Positions 17,061-23,688 of a stretch of 36,466 nt of DNA are shown here, in pieces; the first letter of the stretch is position 1; every line of letters starts with the position of its first letter. Origin of the DNA: Massilia glaciei (lineage in GTDB: Bacteria; Pseudomonadota; Gammaproteobacteria; Burkholderiales; Burkholderiaceae_D). The translations under genes were made by a program, and so were the position numbers. The stretch is taken from contig NZ_PXWF02000262.1 in NCBI RefSeq assembly GCF_003011895.2, positions 1-36,466 of the forward strand, read 5' to 3'. Under the pieces are notes generated by a model, which was not told the DNA's origin, did not search any database, and worked only from the letters and a program-made list of their open reading frames with translations.

Positions 17061-18545
17061 ATGAATTCAATCAGCTCGCGCTTACTTCTTAACTTGTTTC
17101 TTATTGTCGAGTTGGCGTTGTGCGCGCCGCTCGCCGTCGCGGCCGTCTCGCTGTCGGCCACACTCATCGATGCGAAGGATGCAACCTTGATTGCCAGCGA
17201 TGGCACGGCCTTCGTCGTCACCAGCGCCCGCGTCAAGGTCCCGCAGCGGCGCGCCGCTCCGGATGCCGCGGCAATCGAGCTGGCGGTGGTACGGGTGCGG
17301 CGGGCAGGCAATGTTGGCGGAAATGCGCACGTGATGCTGGCCGGCGGTCCGGGCGACTCCGGGGTGCGGCTGGCGCTGGACATGGCCAGGCGGGGAGGCG
17401 CGGCGCTGTCGGGGTTTATCGATGGCGACCTGATTGGCATCGACCAGCGCGGGATCGGCGGCTCCACGCCCAGCCTGCTCCCGCCCGTGCGCTACGGCTT
17501 GCCGCTGGAGGCGCAAGGCTCGGTGGCCACCTGGCTGCCCATCATCGAGGCGGCCACCCGCACGGTCGCCGCCGAGATGCGCCGGCGCGGCATCGACCTG
17601 CAGGCTTACAACACCGAGGAAAGCGCCGATGACGTCGCCGCGGTGGGCCAGGTCCTCGGCTACGGTCAGATGACGCTGTGGGGGCGCAGCTACGGCACCC
17701 ATCTGGCGCTGGCGACGGCGCGGCGCCACCCGGCCATGGTCAAGCGCATGATCCTGGTCAGTCCACTTGGGCCGGACCACAAATGGAAGCTGCCTTCCCA
17801 AGTGGACCTGGTGATGGGGCGCATAGGCGAGCGCGCCGGGGCGCCGCGCATGACGGCGCAGTTGCGTGAGATTGTCGACCGGCTGGGACGCGCGCCGGTG
17901 CGGGTCGCGCTGCCCGACCCGGCCACGCAGAAAACGGTGAACGTCGTCATCGTCCCGTGCGACGTGCAGTGGGTGATCGCCCAGGTGATCGGCGACCCGC
18001 GCGCGCTGGCGACCTTGCCGGCGGCAGTGCACGAGATGCATGGTGGCGACTTCCGGCGCGTGGCCCAGATGTCGCTGGCATTGCGCCCCCGCCTGGGGAT
18101 CATCTCCGCAATGAATCACATGATGAACCTCAGTTCGGGCGAGAGCGGCGATCGCAAGGCGCGCATCAAGCGCGAGGCCGGCAGCGCGCTGCTGGGCGAC
18201 GCGATCAACTTTCCTGGTCGTTATCTGGGCCCCGCCTGGGGCGCGCGCGCGCTCGATGGTGGATTCAACGAGCCGGTCACGGGCGCTGTGCCGACCTTGA
18301 TTCTGGCGGGCGACCTCGATGCGCGCACGCCGGTCGAGAACGGGCGCGAGATCGCCGCCACGCTCAGCGCCGCCAAGCTGGTGGTGGTGGAGAACGCGGC
18401 CCATGAGTTCAACGTGTTTGGCAATCAGGCGATCCGCGCGCTGCTGGGCGGGTTTGTCAGGGGTGAGGCGATCGTCGACGAGCGCGTGGTGCTGCCGCCC
18501 TTGCGCTTTGAAAAGGTGCCCGCAGTGCCCACAGAGGCGCCATGA
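17061..18545 (+). CDS. Secreted alpha/beta hydrolase, S33 TAP-like peptidase
   Basis: A 494-residue serine hydrolase resembling the tripeptidyl aminopeptidase-like group of the S33 family. A signal peptide is visible (RLLLNLFLIVELALCAPLAVA), so it is exported. The oxyanion-hole region is MLAGGPGDSGV, followed by GIDQRGIGGSTPS. The nucleophile Ser lies in WGRSYGTHLAL, the acid residue probably in LILAGDLDARTP, and the catalytic His in VVENAAHEFNVFG. The DxDxxTP segment near the C-terminus is typical of the TAP-like C-terminal domain. The ATG at 17061 follows CGGAGGGACC, a strong ribosome binding site; the frame continues upstream but the extension is not needed. The substrate may be short peptides or esters. 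Confidence 0.86.
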   Translation: MNSISSRLLLNLFLIVELALCAPLAVAAVSLSATLIDAKDATLIASDGTAFVVTSARVKVPQRRAAPDAAAIELAVVRVRRAGNVGGNAHVMLAGGPGDSGVRLALDMARRGGAALSGFIDGDLIGIDQRGIGGSTPSLLPPVRYGLPLEAQGSVATWLPIIEAATRTVAAEMRRRGIDLQAYNTEESADDVAAVGQVLGYGQMTLWGRSYGTHLALATARRHPAMVKRMILVSPLGPDHKWKLPSQVDLVMGRIGERAGAPRMTAQLREIVDRLGRAPVRVALPDPATQKTVNVVIVPCDVQWVIAQVIGDPRALATLPAAVHEMHGGDFRRVAQMSLALRPRLGIISAMNHMMNLSSGESGDRKARIKREAGSALLGDAINFPGRYLGPAWGARALDGGFNEPVTGAVPTLILAGDLDARTPVENGREIAATLSAAKLVVVENAAHEFNVFGNQAIRALLGGFVRGEAIVDERVVLPPLRFEKVPAVPTEAP

Positions 18546-18611
18546 CGGGATGACCATGAGCATGGCGCCGCAACTCGGCAGCGAGCCGTCGAGTCCTTTT
18601 AGATCTGACGC

Positions 18612-19583
18612 TCAGCCCGGGGCGCCGGCGTCGGCCGTGTAATGGCCGGCAAGCTTGGCGATATCAGGCGCAACCAGGGCCGGATCGACGCAATCGGCGA
18701 GATTGTCCGCGATAAACTCGATCAGCTGCATGGCGGCGTGCGGCAGGCGGCGGTCTTTGCGGCTCACCAGATACCAATTGCTCTCGAGGGGAAAGCCCTC
18801 GACGGGGAGGACCTTCACTTCGTCGCGCCCCTCCTGCAGGGTATGGGCCGAGATCAAGGCAAGGCCCAGGCCCGATGCCGTGCTCAGCCTGATCGCCTCG
18901 TTGCTTTCGATTTGCATCGTGTCGGTCAATTCCACCCCATGGCCGGTGAGCCACGCATCGAACATCATCCGGGTGGCCGAGCCCGGCTCCCGGATCAAAA
19001 ACCGCTCGTCCCTTATCTCGGAAAAGGCGAGGCCGGCGCGGCCCGCCGCCCAATGGTCCAGAGGGGCGATGATCTGCAACGGATTTTTGAGGATGCGGTT
19101 GGCTTGCACCGTGGTGCCGGTTGGGGGATGGCTGAACACATACAGGTCGTCGTCCTGGCGCGCGAAGCGGTCCATGATGTGGGCCCGGTTGCCGATGCTC
19201 AAGGTCACGGTGATCTTGGGGAATTGCCGGTAGAACGGGCCGAGGATGCGGGGCAGCACGTATTTAGCGGTGGTGACGATGCCGATGTTGATGTGCCCGG
19301 CGCTGCCGCCGCGCAGGCGCCCGAGGAACAGGTCGAAGTCGTCGAAGCGGCCGAGCACATCGCGGGCGGCCAGCTGCAGCTCGCTTCCGACGTCGGTCAA
19401 GACCATTTCGCCATCGTGATAGTGGAACAGGGGCTCGCCGACGGCGTCGCGCAGCTTTTTGAGCTGCATCGACACCGTCGGCTGGGTCAGGTGCAGCATG
19501 CGCGCCGTGGCCGAGATGTTCCTGGTGCGCGCGACGTGGACAAAAACCTGGAGCAGGCGAAAACTGAGCTGGCGAACGTCCAT
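18612..19583 (-). CDS. LysR-type transcriptional regulator, CbbR-like
   Basis: A 323-residue LysR-family regulator. The N-terminal winged helix-turn-helix is clear (FVHVARTRNISATARMLHLT, then QPTVSMQLKKLRDAVGEPLF). The effector-binding domain begins near residue 95 (GHINIGIVTTAKYVLPRILG). The wording of the helix-turn-helix and the KYVLPRILGPFYRQFP segment resembles CbbR regulators of carbon fixation genes. It is divergent from an SbtA-type bicarbonate transporter with only 106 bases between the start codons, and that gap contains an ATTGG/CCAAT palindrome. Regulation of the transporter is therefore likely. No RuBisCO genes are in the window, so CbbR function in the strict sense is not implied. 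Confidence 0.9.
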   Translation of the reverse strand: MDVRQLSFRLLQVFVHVARTRNISATARMLHLTQPTVSMQLKKLRDAVGEPLFHYHDGEMVLTDVGSELQLAARDVLGRFDDFDLFLGRLRGGSAGHINIGIVTTAKYVLPRILGPFYRQFPKITVTLSIGNRAHIMDRFARQDDDLYVFSHPPTGTTVQANRILKNPLQIIAPLDHWAAGRAGLAFSEIRDERFLIREPGSATRMMFDAWLTGHGVELTDTMQIESNEAIRLSTASGLGLALISAHTLQEGRDEVKVLPVEGFPLESNWYLVSRKDRRLPHAAMQLIEFIADNLADCVDPALVAPDIAKLAGHYTADAGAPG

Positions 19584-19602
19584 AGATGATCGTCTATATA
19601 AA

Positions 19603-19627
19603 ATTGGTCAAATATTCATTGGCCAAT
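19603..19627. promoter_or_regulatory. Candidate LysR operator between regulator and sbtA
   Basis: ATTGG at 19603-19607 is repeated inverted as CCAAT at 19623-19627, and the inner 10 bases ATTGGCCAAT are themselves palindromic (19618-19627). The site is about 20-45 bases from the LysR start codon. LysR regulators usually bind such dyads in the shared divergent promoter region. Confidence 0.5.
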
Positions 19628-19689
19628 ATACCCAGAATTGCCGACAATCGCCACCTCTTCTTGCTTCGCCTACTTTGGTTCAACATTCC

Positions 19690-20655
19690 ATGCCCGATAT
19701 CGTCACCGCTTTTTTTGCCTTGGGCCTGCTCGCCGGTGTGGTGAAATCGGATCTCAAGGTGCCGGACGCGATCTATCAAACGCTGTCCATCCTGTTGATG
19801 CTCGTGCTCGGCCTCAAAGGCGGGCTGGCCTTGCATGGGAAGTTCGAGCTCGCAATGTTGTCGACCCTGCTGCCGGTGATGGCGCTCGGGATTCTCATAC
19901 CCCTGATCTGCTACCCGATCCTGCGGCGCGCGGTCGGTTTGCCGCTCGACGACGCGGCCAGCATCGCGGCCCACTACGGATCGGTGAGCGCGGGCACGTT
20001 CGCCGTGGTCCTGGCGCTGGCCGAAAAATCGGCTCTGCCGCTGGGACCGGAGACGACCTTGTACCTGGTCGTGCTGGAATTGCCCGCGATCGTACTCATG
20101 CTGTGGTTGCACCGCACGCTCAGCGGCAACGCGGGCCACGTGGCCCACGCGGCCCACGCGGCCCACGCGGCCAGGCACGGGATTTTGCGCGAGGCGTTGA
20201 CGAGCCGTAGCGTGCTGTTGCTCGTCGGCGGCGTGTTGATCGGCTATTTTTACGGGCCGGTCGGGCTGGGCCCCTTGCAGCCGGTGTTGCTCGACGGTTT
20301 CAAGACCATGCTCGCCGTGTTCATGCTGGAAATGGGCCTGTGCACCGCCAAAGCGTGCATGCCATTGCCCCTGCACCAATGGCGCCTGATGCTGTTCGCG
20401 GCGCTGATGCCGTTTGGGCTGGCGTGGGTGGGCATCGGGACCGCGCTCGCGCTGGGCCTGCCGGAGGGCAGTGCCTTGGTGCTCGCCGGCCTGACCGCCA
20501 GCGCCTCGTATATCGCCGCGCCCGCCGCGATACGCGCCTCGATCCCGAGCGCCAACATCGGGTTGGCCATGCTCGCCGCGCTCGGCATCACGTTCCCGAT
20601 CAACGTGCTGGTCGGCTTGCCCTTGTACCAGGGCTGGATAAAGCTTTTTTACTAG
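19690..20655 (+). CDS. SbtA-type sodium-dependent bicarbonate transporter (DUF897)
   Basis: A 321-residue inner-membrane protein of the SbtA/DUF897 family, whose cyanobacterial members take up bicarbonate with sodium. It has about ten hydrophobic helices in two repeated halves. Family landmarks are FFALGLLAGVVKSDLKVPDA, LMLVLGLKGGLAL, and AAHYGSVSAGTFAVVLALAE (the substrate-site region), with TASASYIAAPAAIR in the second half. The cytoplasmic loop between the halves carries a 9-base tandem repeat giving (AHA)n. The ATG at 19690 has no clear ribosome binding site, but it aligns with the family start; the frame is open upstream into the divergent LysR gene. No SbtB-like partner gene is adjacent. 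Substrate assignment is by family. Confidence 0.85.
   Translation: MPDIVTAFFALGLLAGVVKSDLKVPDAIYQTLSILLMLVLGLKGGLALHGKFELAMLSTLLPVMALGILIPLICYPILRRAVGLPLDDAASIAAHYGSVSAGTFAVVLALAEKSALPLGPETTLYLVVLELPAIVLMLWLHRTLSGNAGHVAHAAHAAHAARHGILREALTSRSVLLLVGGVLIGYFYGPVGLGPLQPVLLDGFKTMLAVFMLEMGLCTAKACMPLPLHQWRLMLFAALMPFGLAWVGIGTALALGLPEGSALVLAGLTASASYIAAPAAIRASIPSANIGLAMLAALGITFPINVLVGLPLYQGWIKLFY
20134..20172 (+). repeat. In-frame 9-base tandem repeat within the sbtA-like gene
   Basis: Four 9-base units (one GGCCACGTG and three GCCCACGCG), plus a partial fifth, encode G-H-V-A-H-A-A-H-A-A-H-A-A in the loop joining the two halves of the transporter, from about residue 149. The unit length keeps the frame if the copy number changes. 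Confidence 0.85.
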
Positions 20656-20691
20656 GACCGAAACAAGATGAATCCAACCGTGCTGGTTTGA

Positions 20692-20860
20692 AAAGCAGTT
20701 TAAGAAATCGCGAAACCGAATCGCCACTTACAACAACCAACGACATTCCCGTTTACGGAATATGCAGCTTGACGTCGCACTGGACACCAACTTTTTTAGA
20801 AAGCAGCTTCAGAAATCGCGAAACCGAATCTTCACTACCACCAACAACCAACGTCATTCC
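20692..20860 (+). repeat. Direct repeat pair, about 58 bases each
   Basis: The first copy is 20692-20749 and the second 20801-20860. Both share AAGCAG-TT-AGAAATCGCGAA, ACCGAATC, a CACTAC/CACTTAC stretch, and CAACAACCAACG-CATTCC. The 20 bases AGAAATCGCGAAACCGAATC are identical (20703-20722 and 20811-20830). A weaker relative is at about 33778-33800 (GAATTGCTTTAGAAATCG). Confidence 0.85.
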
Positions 20861-21023
20861 TGCCATTGGCAGAAATGACTTCCCGCGAAGGCGGGGACCC
20901 ATGCTGAGCTTGCCTATATGAAGAGTTCCAACCTTCATGCTTGGGAACTGTGCGTCCAAGACTTTGAAAGGCGCATGACTGGGTGCTCAGCATGGGTCCC
21001 CGCTTTCGCGGGGATGACGTTGG
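20842..21023. repeat. Dispersed repeat copies 3 and 4 forming a long inverted repeat
   Basis: The left arm includes GTCATTCCTGCCATTGGCAG, AAATGACTTCCCGCG and AAGGCGGGGACCCATGCTGAGC, ending near 20909. The right arm reads GCTCAGCATGGGTCCCCGC (20984-21002), then TTTCGCGGGGATGACGTTGG. The 19 bases GCGGGGACCCATGCTGAGC and their reverse complement match exactly, and the outer ends also match (CCAACGTCATTCC against GGGGATGACGTTGG). The loop is about 75 bases. It could form a long hairpin in RNA and act as a bidirectional terminator between two convergent genes. Confidence 0.85.
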
Positions 21024-21117
21024 ATATAGCAAGCAGTGCGCTTTCGCGTGGTTGATGCTGGCTATTTTTCAGATCAAAATCTAGATCGTGATTTCTGCCA
21101 CGTTAACGTGTCTGCTC

Positions 21118-21189
21118 GCTGACCCGCTGACCCGCTGACCCGCTGACCCGCCAATTCGCCAATTCACCAACTCGCCAACTCGCCAATTC
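21118..21189. repeat. 8-base microsatellite, nine units in two sequence classes
   Basis: Four exact copies of GCTGACCC (21118-21149) run directly into five copies of GCCAATTC or close variants such as GCCAACTC and ACCAACTC (21150-21189). The tract ends 9 bases from the nhaR stop codon, so it lies in the 3' untranslated region of nhaR and not in the coding sequence. Confidence 0.9.
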
Positions 21190-21198
21190 GCTTCCGCG

Positions 21199-22098
21199 TC
21201 ACGCGAACAGCTTGTCCTTGGCCATCCTGCTGATCGCCACCGTGGCCGGGTGGCTGAGGCGGCGCTCGGTGGTGATGGCGTAGACTTGCTCGACCAGCGT
21301 ATCGACACGCCCGAGTTGGACGACCCCGTACTGCGTGCTCACTTGCTCGGCGATGACGGTGGGGGCGAAGAACACCCCCGCGCCGGACTGCCCGAACGCC
21401 TTCATCATGGCGCTGTCGTCGAACTCGCCAACAATGCGCGGGTGCAGGCCCATTTTTTCCAGCCAATGCAACACGCGCTGGTGGATCGCGAAGTCCTCGC
21501 CGGGCAGCAGTATGGGCGCGCCGTTCAGGCAGGCCGGGAATGGCGCCTTCAGGCGCGCCGCCAAGTACGCCGTCGCAAACACGGTCATCCCGCTTTCGCC
21601 CAGCAAATGGTTGTAGCCGCGCACGCTCAGGTGGCTCGGCATGGGCCGGTCGGCGATGATCAGGTCGAGCTTGTGGACGGCGAGGTCGGCTACCAGGCTG
21701 GCCAATCTGCCCTCGCGGCAAATCAGCCTGACCGGCTCGGCCAGCCTGAGCGCGGGCTCGACCAGCCGGCAGGCGATCAACTTCGAGACCGAGTCGGAGC
21801 AGCCGACCCGATACGCGATGGCGCTCGTCATCGTCTTGTCGGCCACGACGTCGAGCAAGGCATCGCTCGTATTGAAAATCTCCTCCGCGTAACTGAGCAC
21901 GCGATGCCCCATGTCGGTCAGCTCGAGGTTGCGGCCCACCTTGCGGAATAGTTCGACTCCAAGTGATTCGGCGAACTCCGTCAGTTGCCCCGAGATCGAT
22001 TGGGGCGCGAGATGCAGCAGCACCGCCGCCTTGGCGATGCTGCCGGTTTTTGCCACCGTCCAGAAGTAACGCAGGTGTTTGAAATTGAGCGCGGCCAT
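21199..22098 (-). CDS. nhaR: LysR-type regulator NhaR
   Basis: A 299-residue LysR-family activator. The N-terminus LNFKHLRYFWTVAKTGSIAK aligns well with E. coli NhaR (NYNHLYYFWHVYKEGSVVGA), which activates the sodium/proton antiporter gene nhaA in response to sodium. LHLAPQSISGQLTEFAESLG forms the rest of the helix-turn-helix. Effector-domain wording such as LADLAVHKLDLIIADRPMP and VFFAPTVIAEQV-like segments also fits NhaR. The ATG at 22098 is preceded by AAGGACAGCC. No nhaA is in the window; the divergent neighbours are a ribosome hibernation gene and terC. It may control these or a distant target. The gap of 109 bases holds two dyad-like sites. Confidence 0.9.
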   Translation of the reverse strand: MAALNFKHLRYFWTVAKTGSIAKAAVLLHLAPQSISGQLTEFAESLGVELFRKVGRNLELTDMGHRVLSYAEEIFNTSDALLDVVADKTMTSAIAYRVGCSDSVSKLIACRLVEPALRLAEPVRLICREGRLASLVADLAVHKLDLIIADRPMPSHLSVRGYNHLLGESGMTVFATAYLAARLKAPFPACLNGAPILLPGEDFAIHQRVLHWLEKMGLHPRIVGEFDDSAMMKAFGQSGAGVFFAPTVIAEQVSTQYGVVQLGRVDTLVEQVYAITTERRLSHPATVAISRMAKDKLFA

Positions 22099-22112
22099 GG
22101 CTGTCCTTATAG

Positions 22113-22127
22113 ATCGGTTTTTTCGAT
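22113..22127. promoter_or_regulatory. Candidate LysR-type (T-N11-A) operator near nhaR
   Basis: ATCGGTTTTTTCGAT is a dyad (ATCG/CGAT) of the T-N11-A form bound by LysR regulators, 15 bases upstream of the nhaR start codon. A second dyad-like site, TCGAATTATAATCGA at 22134-22148, lies immediately upstream of the hpf promoter. The pair is consistent with autoregulation and control of the divergent gene, but binding is inferred. Confidence 0.5.
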
Positions 22128-22149
22128 GGTATATCGAATTATAATCGAG

Positions 22150-22178
22150 TTGTGCGATGGGTTTCCGGCCCCTATTAT
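22150..22178 (+). promoter_or_regulatory. Sigma-70-type promoter of hpf-terC
   Basis: A -35 TTGTGC (22150-22155) and a -10 TATTAT (22173-22178) are separated by exactly 17 bases. Transcription should start near 22185, giving a leader of about 23 bases before the hpf ATG with the ribosome binding site AAAAGGAGAACC. This is the best-formed promoter seen in the window. Confidence 0.7.
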
Positions 22179-22207
22179 GCTCCCACCAACCTAAAAGGAG
22201 AACCATC

Positions 22208-22597
22208 ATGCGTGTGATTATTCAAGCAAACGGATTTGTGTTGACCGAGGCGCTGCGGACCTACACCGAGCAGCGCCTGGCGATCGCGCTGGGCTGGGCG
22301 GGAGATCATGTGCGCAAGGTCGCGGTGTCGCTGTCCGACATCAATGGCCCGCGCGGCGGCATCGACAAGCGCTGCAAAATTCAGGCTAAGCTGGACGCCG
22401 GTACGGAGGTGATCATCGAAGACACCGAGGCCGACCTGTACGTGGCGATCGACCGCGCCGCCGACCGCGCCGACCGCGCCCTGGTGCGCCGCGTCGAGCG
22501 CAGGCGCGACTTCAACCATGTGCGCCTGGCCCCCGATGCCCCCGTGCATGAAACCACGCCCGGCGAGCCGGAGCTTGCCGAGAACGACTACCGCTAG
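22208..22597 (+). CDS. hpf: Ribosome hibernation promoting factor (HPF/RaiA family)
   Basis: A 129-residue protein of the HPF/YfiA (sigma-54 modulation protein) family, which binds the decoding centre of 30S subunits and holds ribosomes inactive in stationary phase or stress. The first 100 residues form the conserved beta-alpha-beta-beta-beta-alpha fold (MRVIIQANGFVLTEALRTYT, VAVSLSDINGPRGGIDKRCK, ADLYVAIDRAADRADRAL). The C-terminal 30 residues are acidic and variable, and the long-HPF dimerisation domain is absent. The ATG has a very strong ribosome binding site (AAAAGGAG). It is co-transcribed with terC 33 bases downstream and divergent from nhaR, which suggests a salt or stress link. Confidence 0.88.
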   Translation: MRVIIQANGFVLTEALRTYTEQRLAIALGWAGDHVRKVAVSLSDINGPRGGIDKRCKIQAKLDAGTEVIIEDTEADLYVAIDRAADRADRALVRRVERRRDFNHVRLAPDAPVHETTPGEPELAENDYR

Positions 22598-22630
22598 GCG
22601 CCGCGGCGCGTTTGATCCAAGGAGAACTGA

Positions 22631-23596
22631 ATGAATGGTTTAGAAAGTATCGCCAGTGCCCCGATGTGGGGCGCCTTCATCGCGTTTGTGCTTGTCATGT
22701 TGGCCCTCGACCTGTTCGTGTTCGGCGGTAACAAGGCACACAAGGTCAGCGTCAAGGAGGCCGGCCTCTGGTCGCTGGTGTGGGTCAGCCTCGCGCTGAT
22801 TTTCGGTGCCGGTTTGTGGTGGTACCTCAACGGCACGCAGGGCGAGGCGATCGCCGACCAGAAGGCGCTGGAGTTTTTCTCCGGCTACCTGATAGAGAAG
22901 GCGCTCTCGGTCGACAACGTGTTCGTGTTCCTGCTAATTTTCACGGCCTTCCAGGTACCGCAGCAGTACCAGCGCCGGGTCCTGATCTACGGTGTGCTGG
23001 GCGCGATCGTGATGCGCGCGGTGATGATCATGGCGGGTGCGTGGGTCGTGAGCGAGTTCAGCTGGGTACTGTATCTGTTCGGCGCGTTTTTGCTCCTGAC
23101 CGGTATGCGCATGCTGGTGGCGGCCGACCAGGAACCCGATGTGGCGAACAATCCGGTGCTCAAGTTTGCGCGCCGCCACCTGCGGGTCGCGGAAGGCGAC
23201 CATGGCGAGCGCTTCTTCATCCGGAAAGACGGGATCCGCTATGTCACACCGCTGTTCCTGGTGCTGATCCTGATCGAGGTGACGGACCTGGTGTTCGCGG
23301 TCGATTCGATCCCGGCGATTTTCGCGATCACGACCGATCCGTTCATCGTGTTCACGTCGAACCTGTTTGCGATTCTTGGCCTGCGGGCGCTGTATTTCCT
23401 GCTCGTTGACGTGGCGGACCGTTTCCACCTGCTCAAGTATGGCCTCGCCATGGTGTTGACGTTCATCGGCGCGAAAATGCTGATCATGCCGTGGTACCAC
23501 GTGCCGGTCCAGGCGTCCCTGGTGGTGGTGGCGGTGCTGATCACGGCAAGCTGCCTGGCGAGTTTGTTCATCAAACCCAAAGCCGACGAGAAGTAA
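22631..23596 (+). CDS. TerC/Alx family integral membrane protein
   Basis: A 321-residue TerC-family protein with about nine hydrophobic helices. The family includes E. coli Alx and tellurite-resistance TerC, now linked to manganese and other metal export. The diagnostic motifs are LEFFSGYLIEKALSVDNVFV with its Asp-Asn pair, and LILIEVTDLVFAVDSIPAIF with the acidic residues thought to bind metal. Both are intact. A cytoplasmic loop holds a charged segment (EGDHGERFFIRKDG). The ATG follows AAGGAGAACTGA. It is the second gene of a two-gene unit with hpf, ended by a clear terminator ten bases after its stop. There is no room for a yybP-ykoY riboswitch before it. Confidence 0.93.
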   Translation: MNGLESIASAPMWGAFIAFVLVMLALDLFVFGGNKAHKVSVKEAGLWSLVWVSLALIFGAGLWWYLNGTQGEAIADQKALEFFSGYLIEKALSVDNVFVFLLIFTAFQVPQQYQRRVLIYGVLGAIVMRAVMIMAGAWVVSEFSWVLYLFGAFLLLTGMRMLVAADQEPDVANNPVLKFARRHLRVAEGDHGERFFIRKDGIRYVTPLFLVLILIEVTDLVFAVDSIPAIFAITTDPFIVFTSNLFAILGLRALYFLLVDVADRFHLLKYGLAMVLTFIGAKMLIMPWYHVPVQASLVVVAVLITASCLASLFIKPKADEK

Positions 23597-23605
23597 GTTG
23601 TGAAG

Positions 23606-23634
23606 GCCCGGTGCAAGCGCACCGGGCTTTTTTT
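23606..23634 (+). terminator. Intrinsic terminator of hpf-terC
   Basis: A perfect 9-base stem, GCCCGGTGC pairing with GCACCGGGC, plus a short AAGC loop region is followed by seven T residues, ten bases downstream of the terC stop. Confidence 0.92.
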
Positions 23635-23688
23635 CGCCTGGCGCGGGCGCGGGCGATTGCGCCCGCGAACGCCGCCAAGGCGCCGCCG

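Larger units (their letters stand above)
20656..21198. other. Gene-free spacer of 543 bases built from repeats
   Basis: It lies between the convergent ends of the sbtA-like and nhaR genes, and no gene is supported. From left to right it holds a direct repeat pair (20692-20749 and 20801-20860), a large imperfect inverted structure made of two dispersed-repeat copies (20842-21023), and an 8-base microsatellite (21118-21189). Short frames crossing it translate only repeat sequence. Confidence 0.8.

Noticed and set aside
21118-21189. CRISPR array
   Set aside because: The units are 8 bases, adjoin without spacers and no cas genes are nearby. It is a simple tandem repeat.
22598-22630. yybP-ykoY manganese riboswitch before terC
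   Set aside because: Only 33 bases separate hpf and terC, and the hpf leader is about 23 bases, far too short for the riboswitch.
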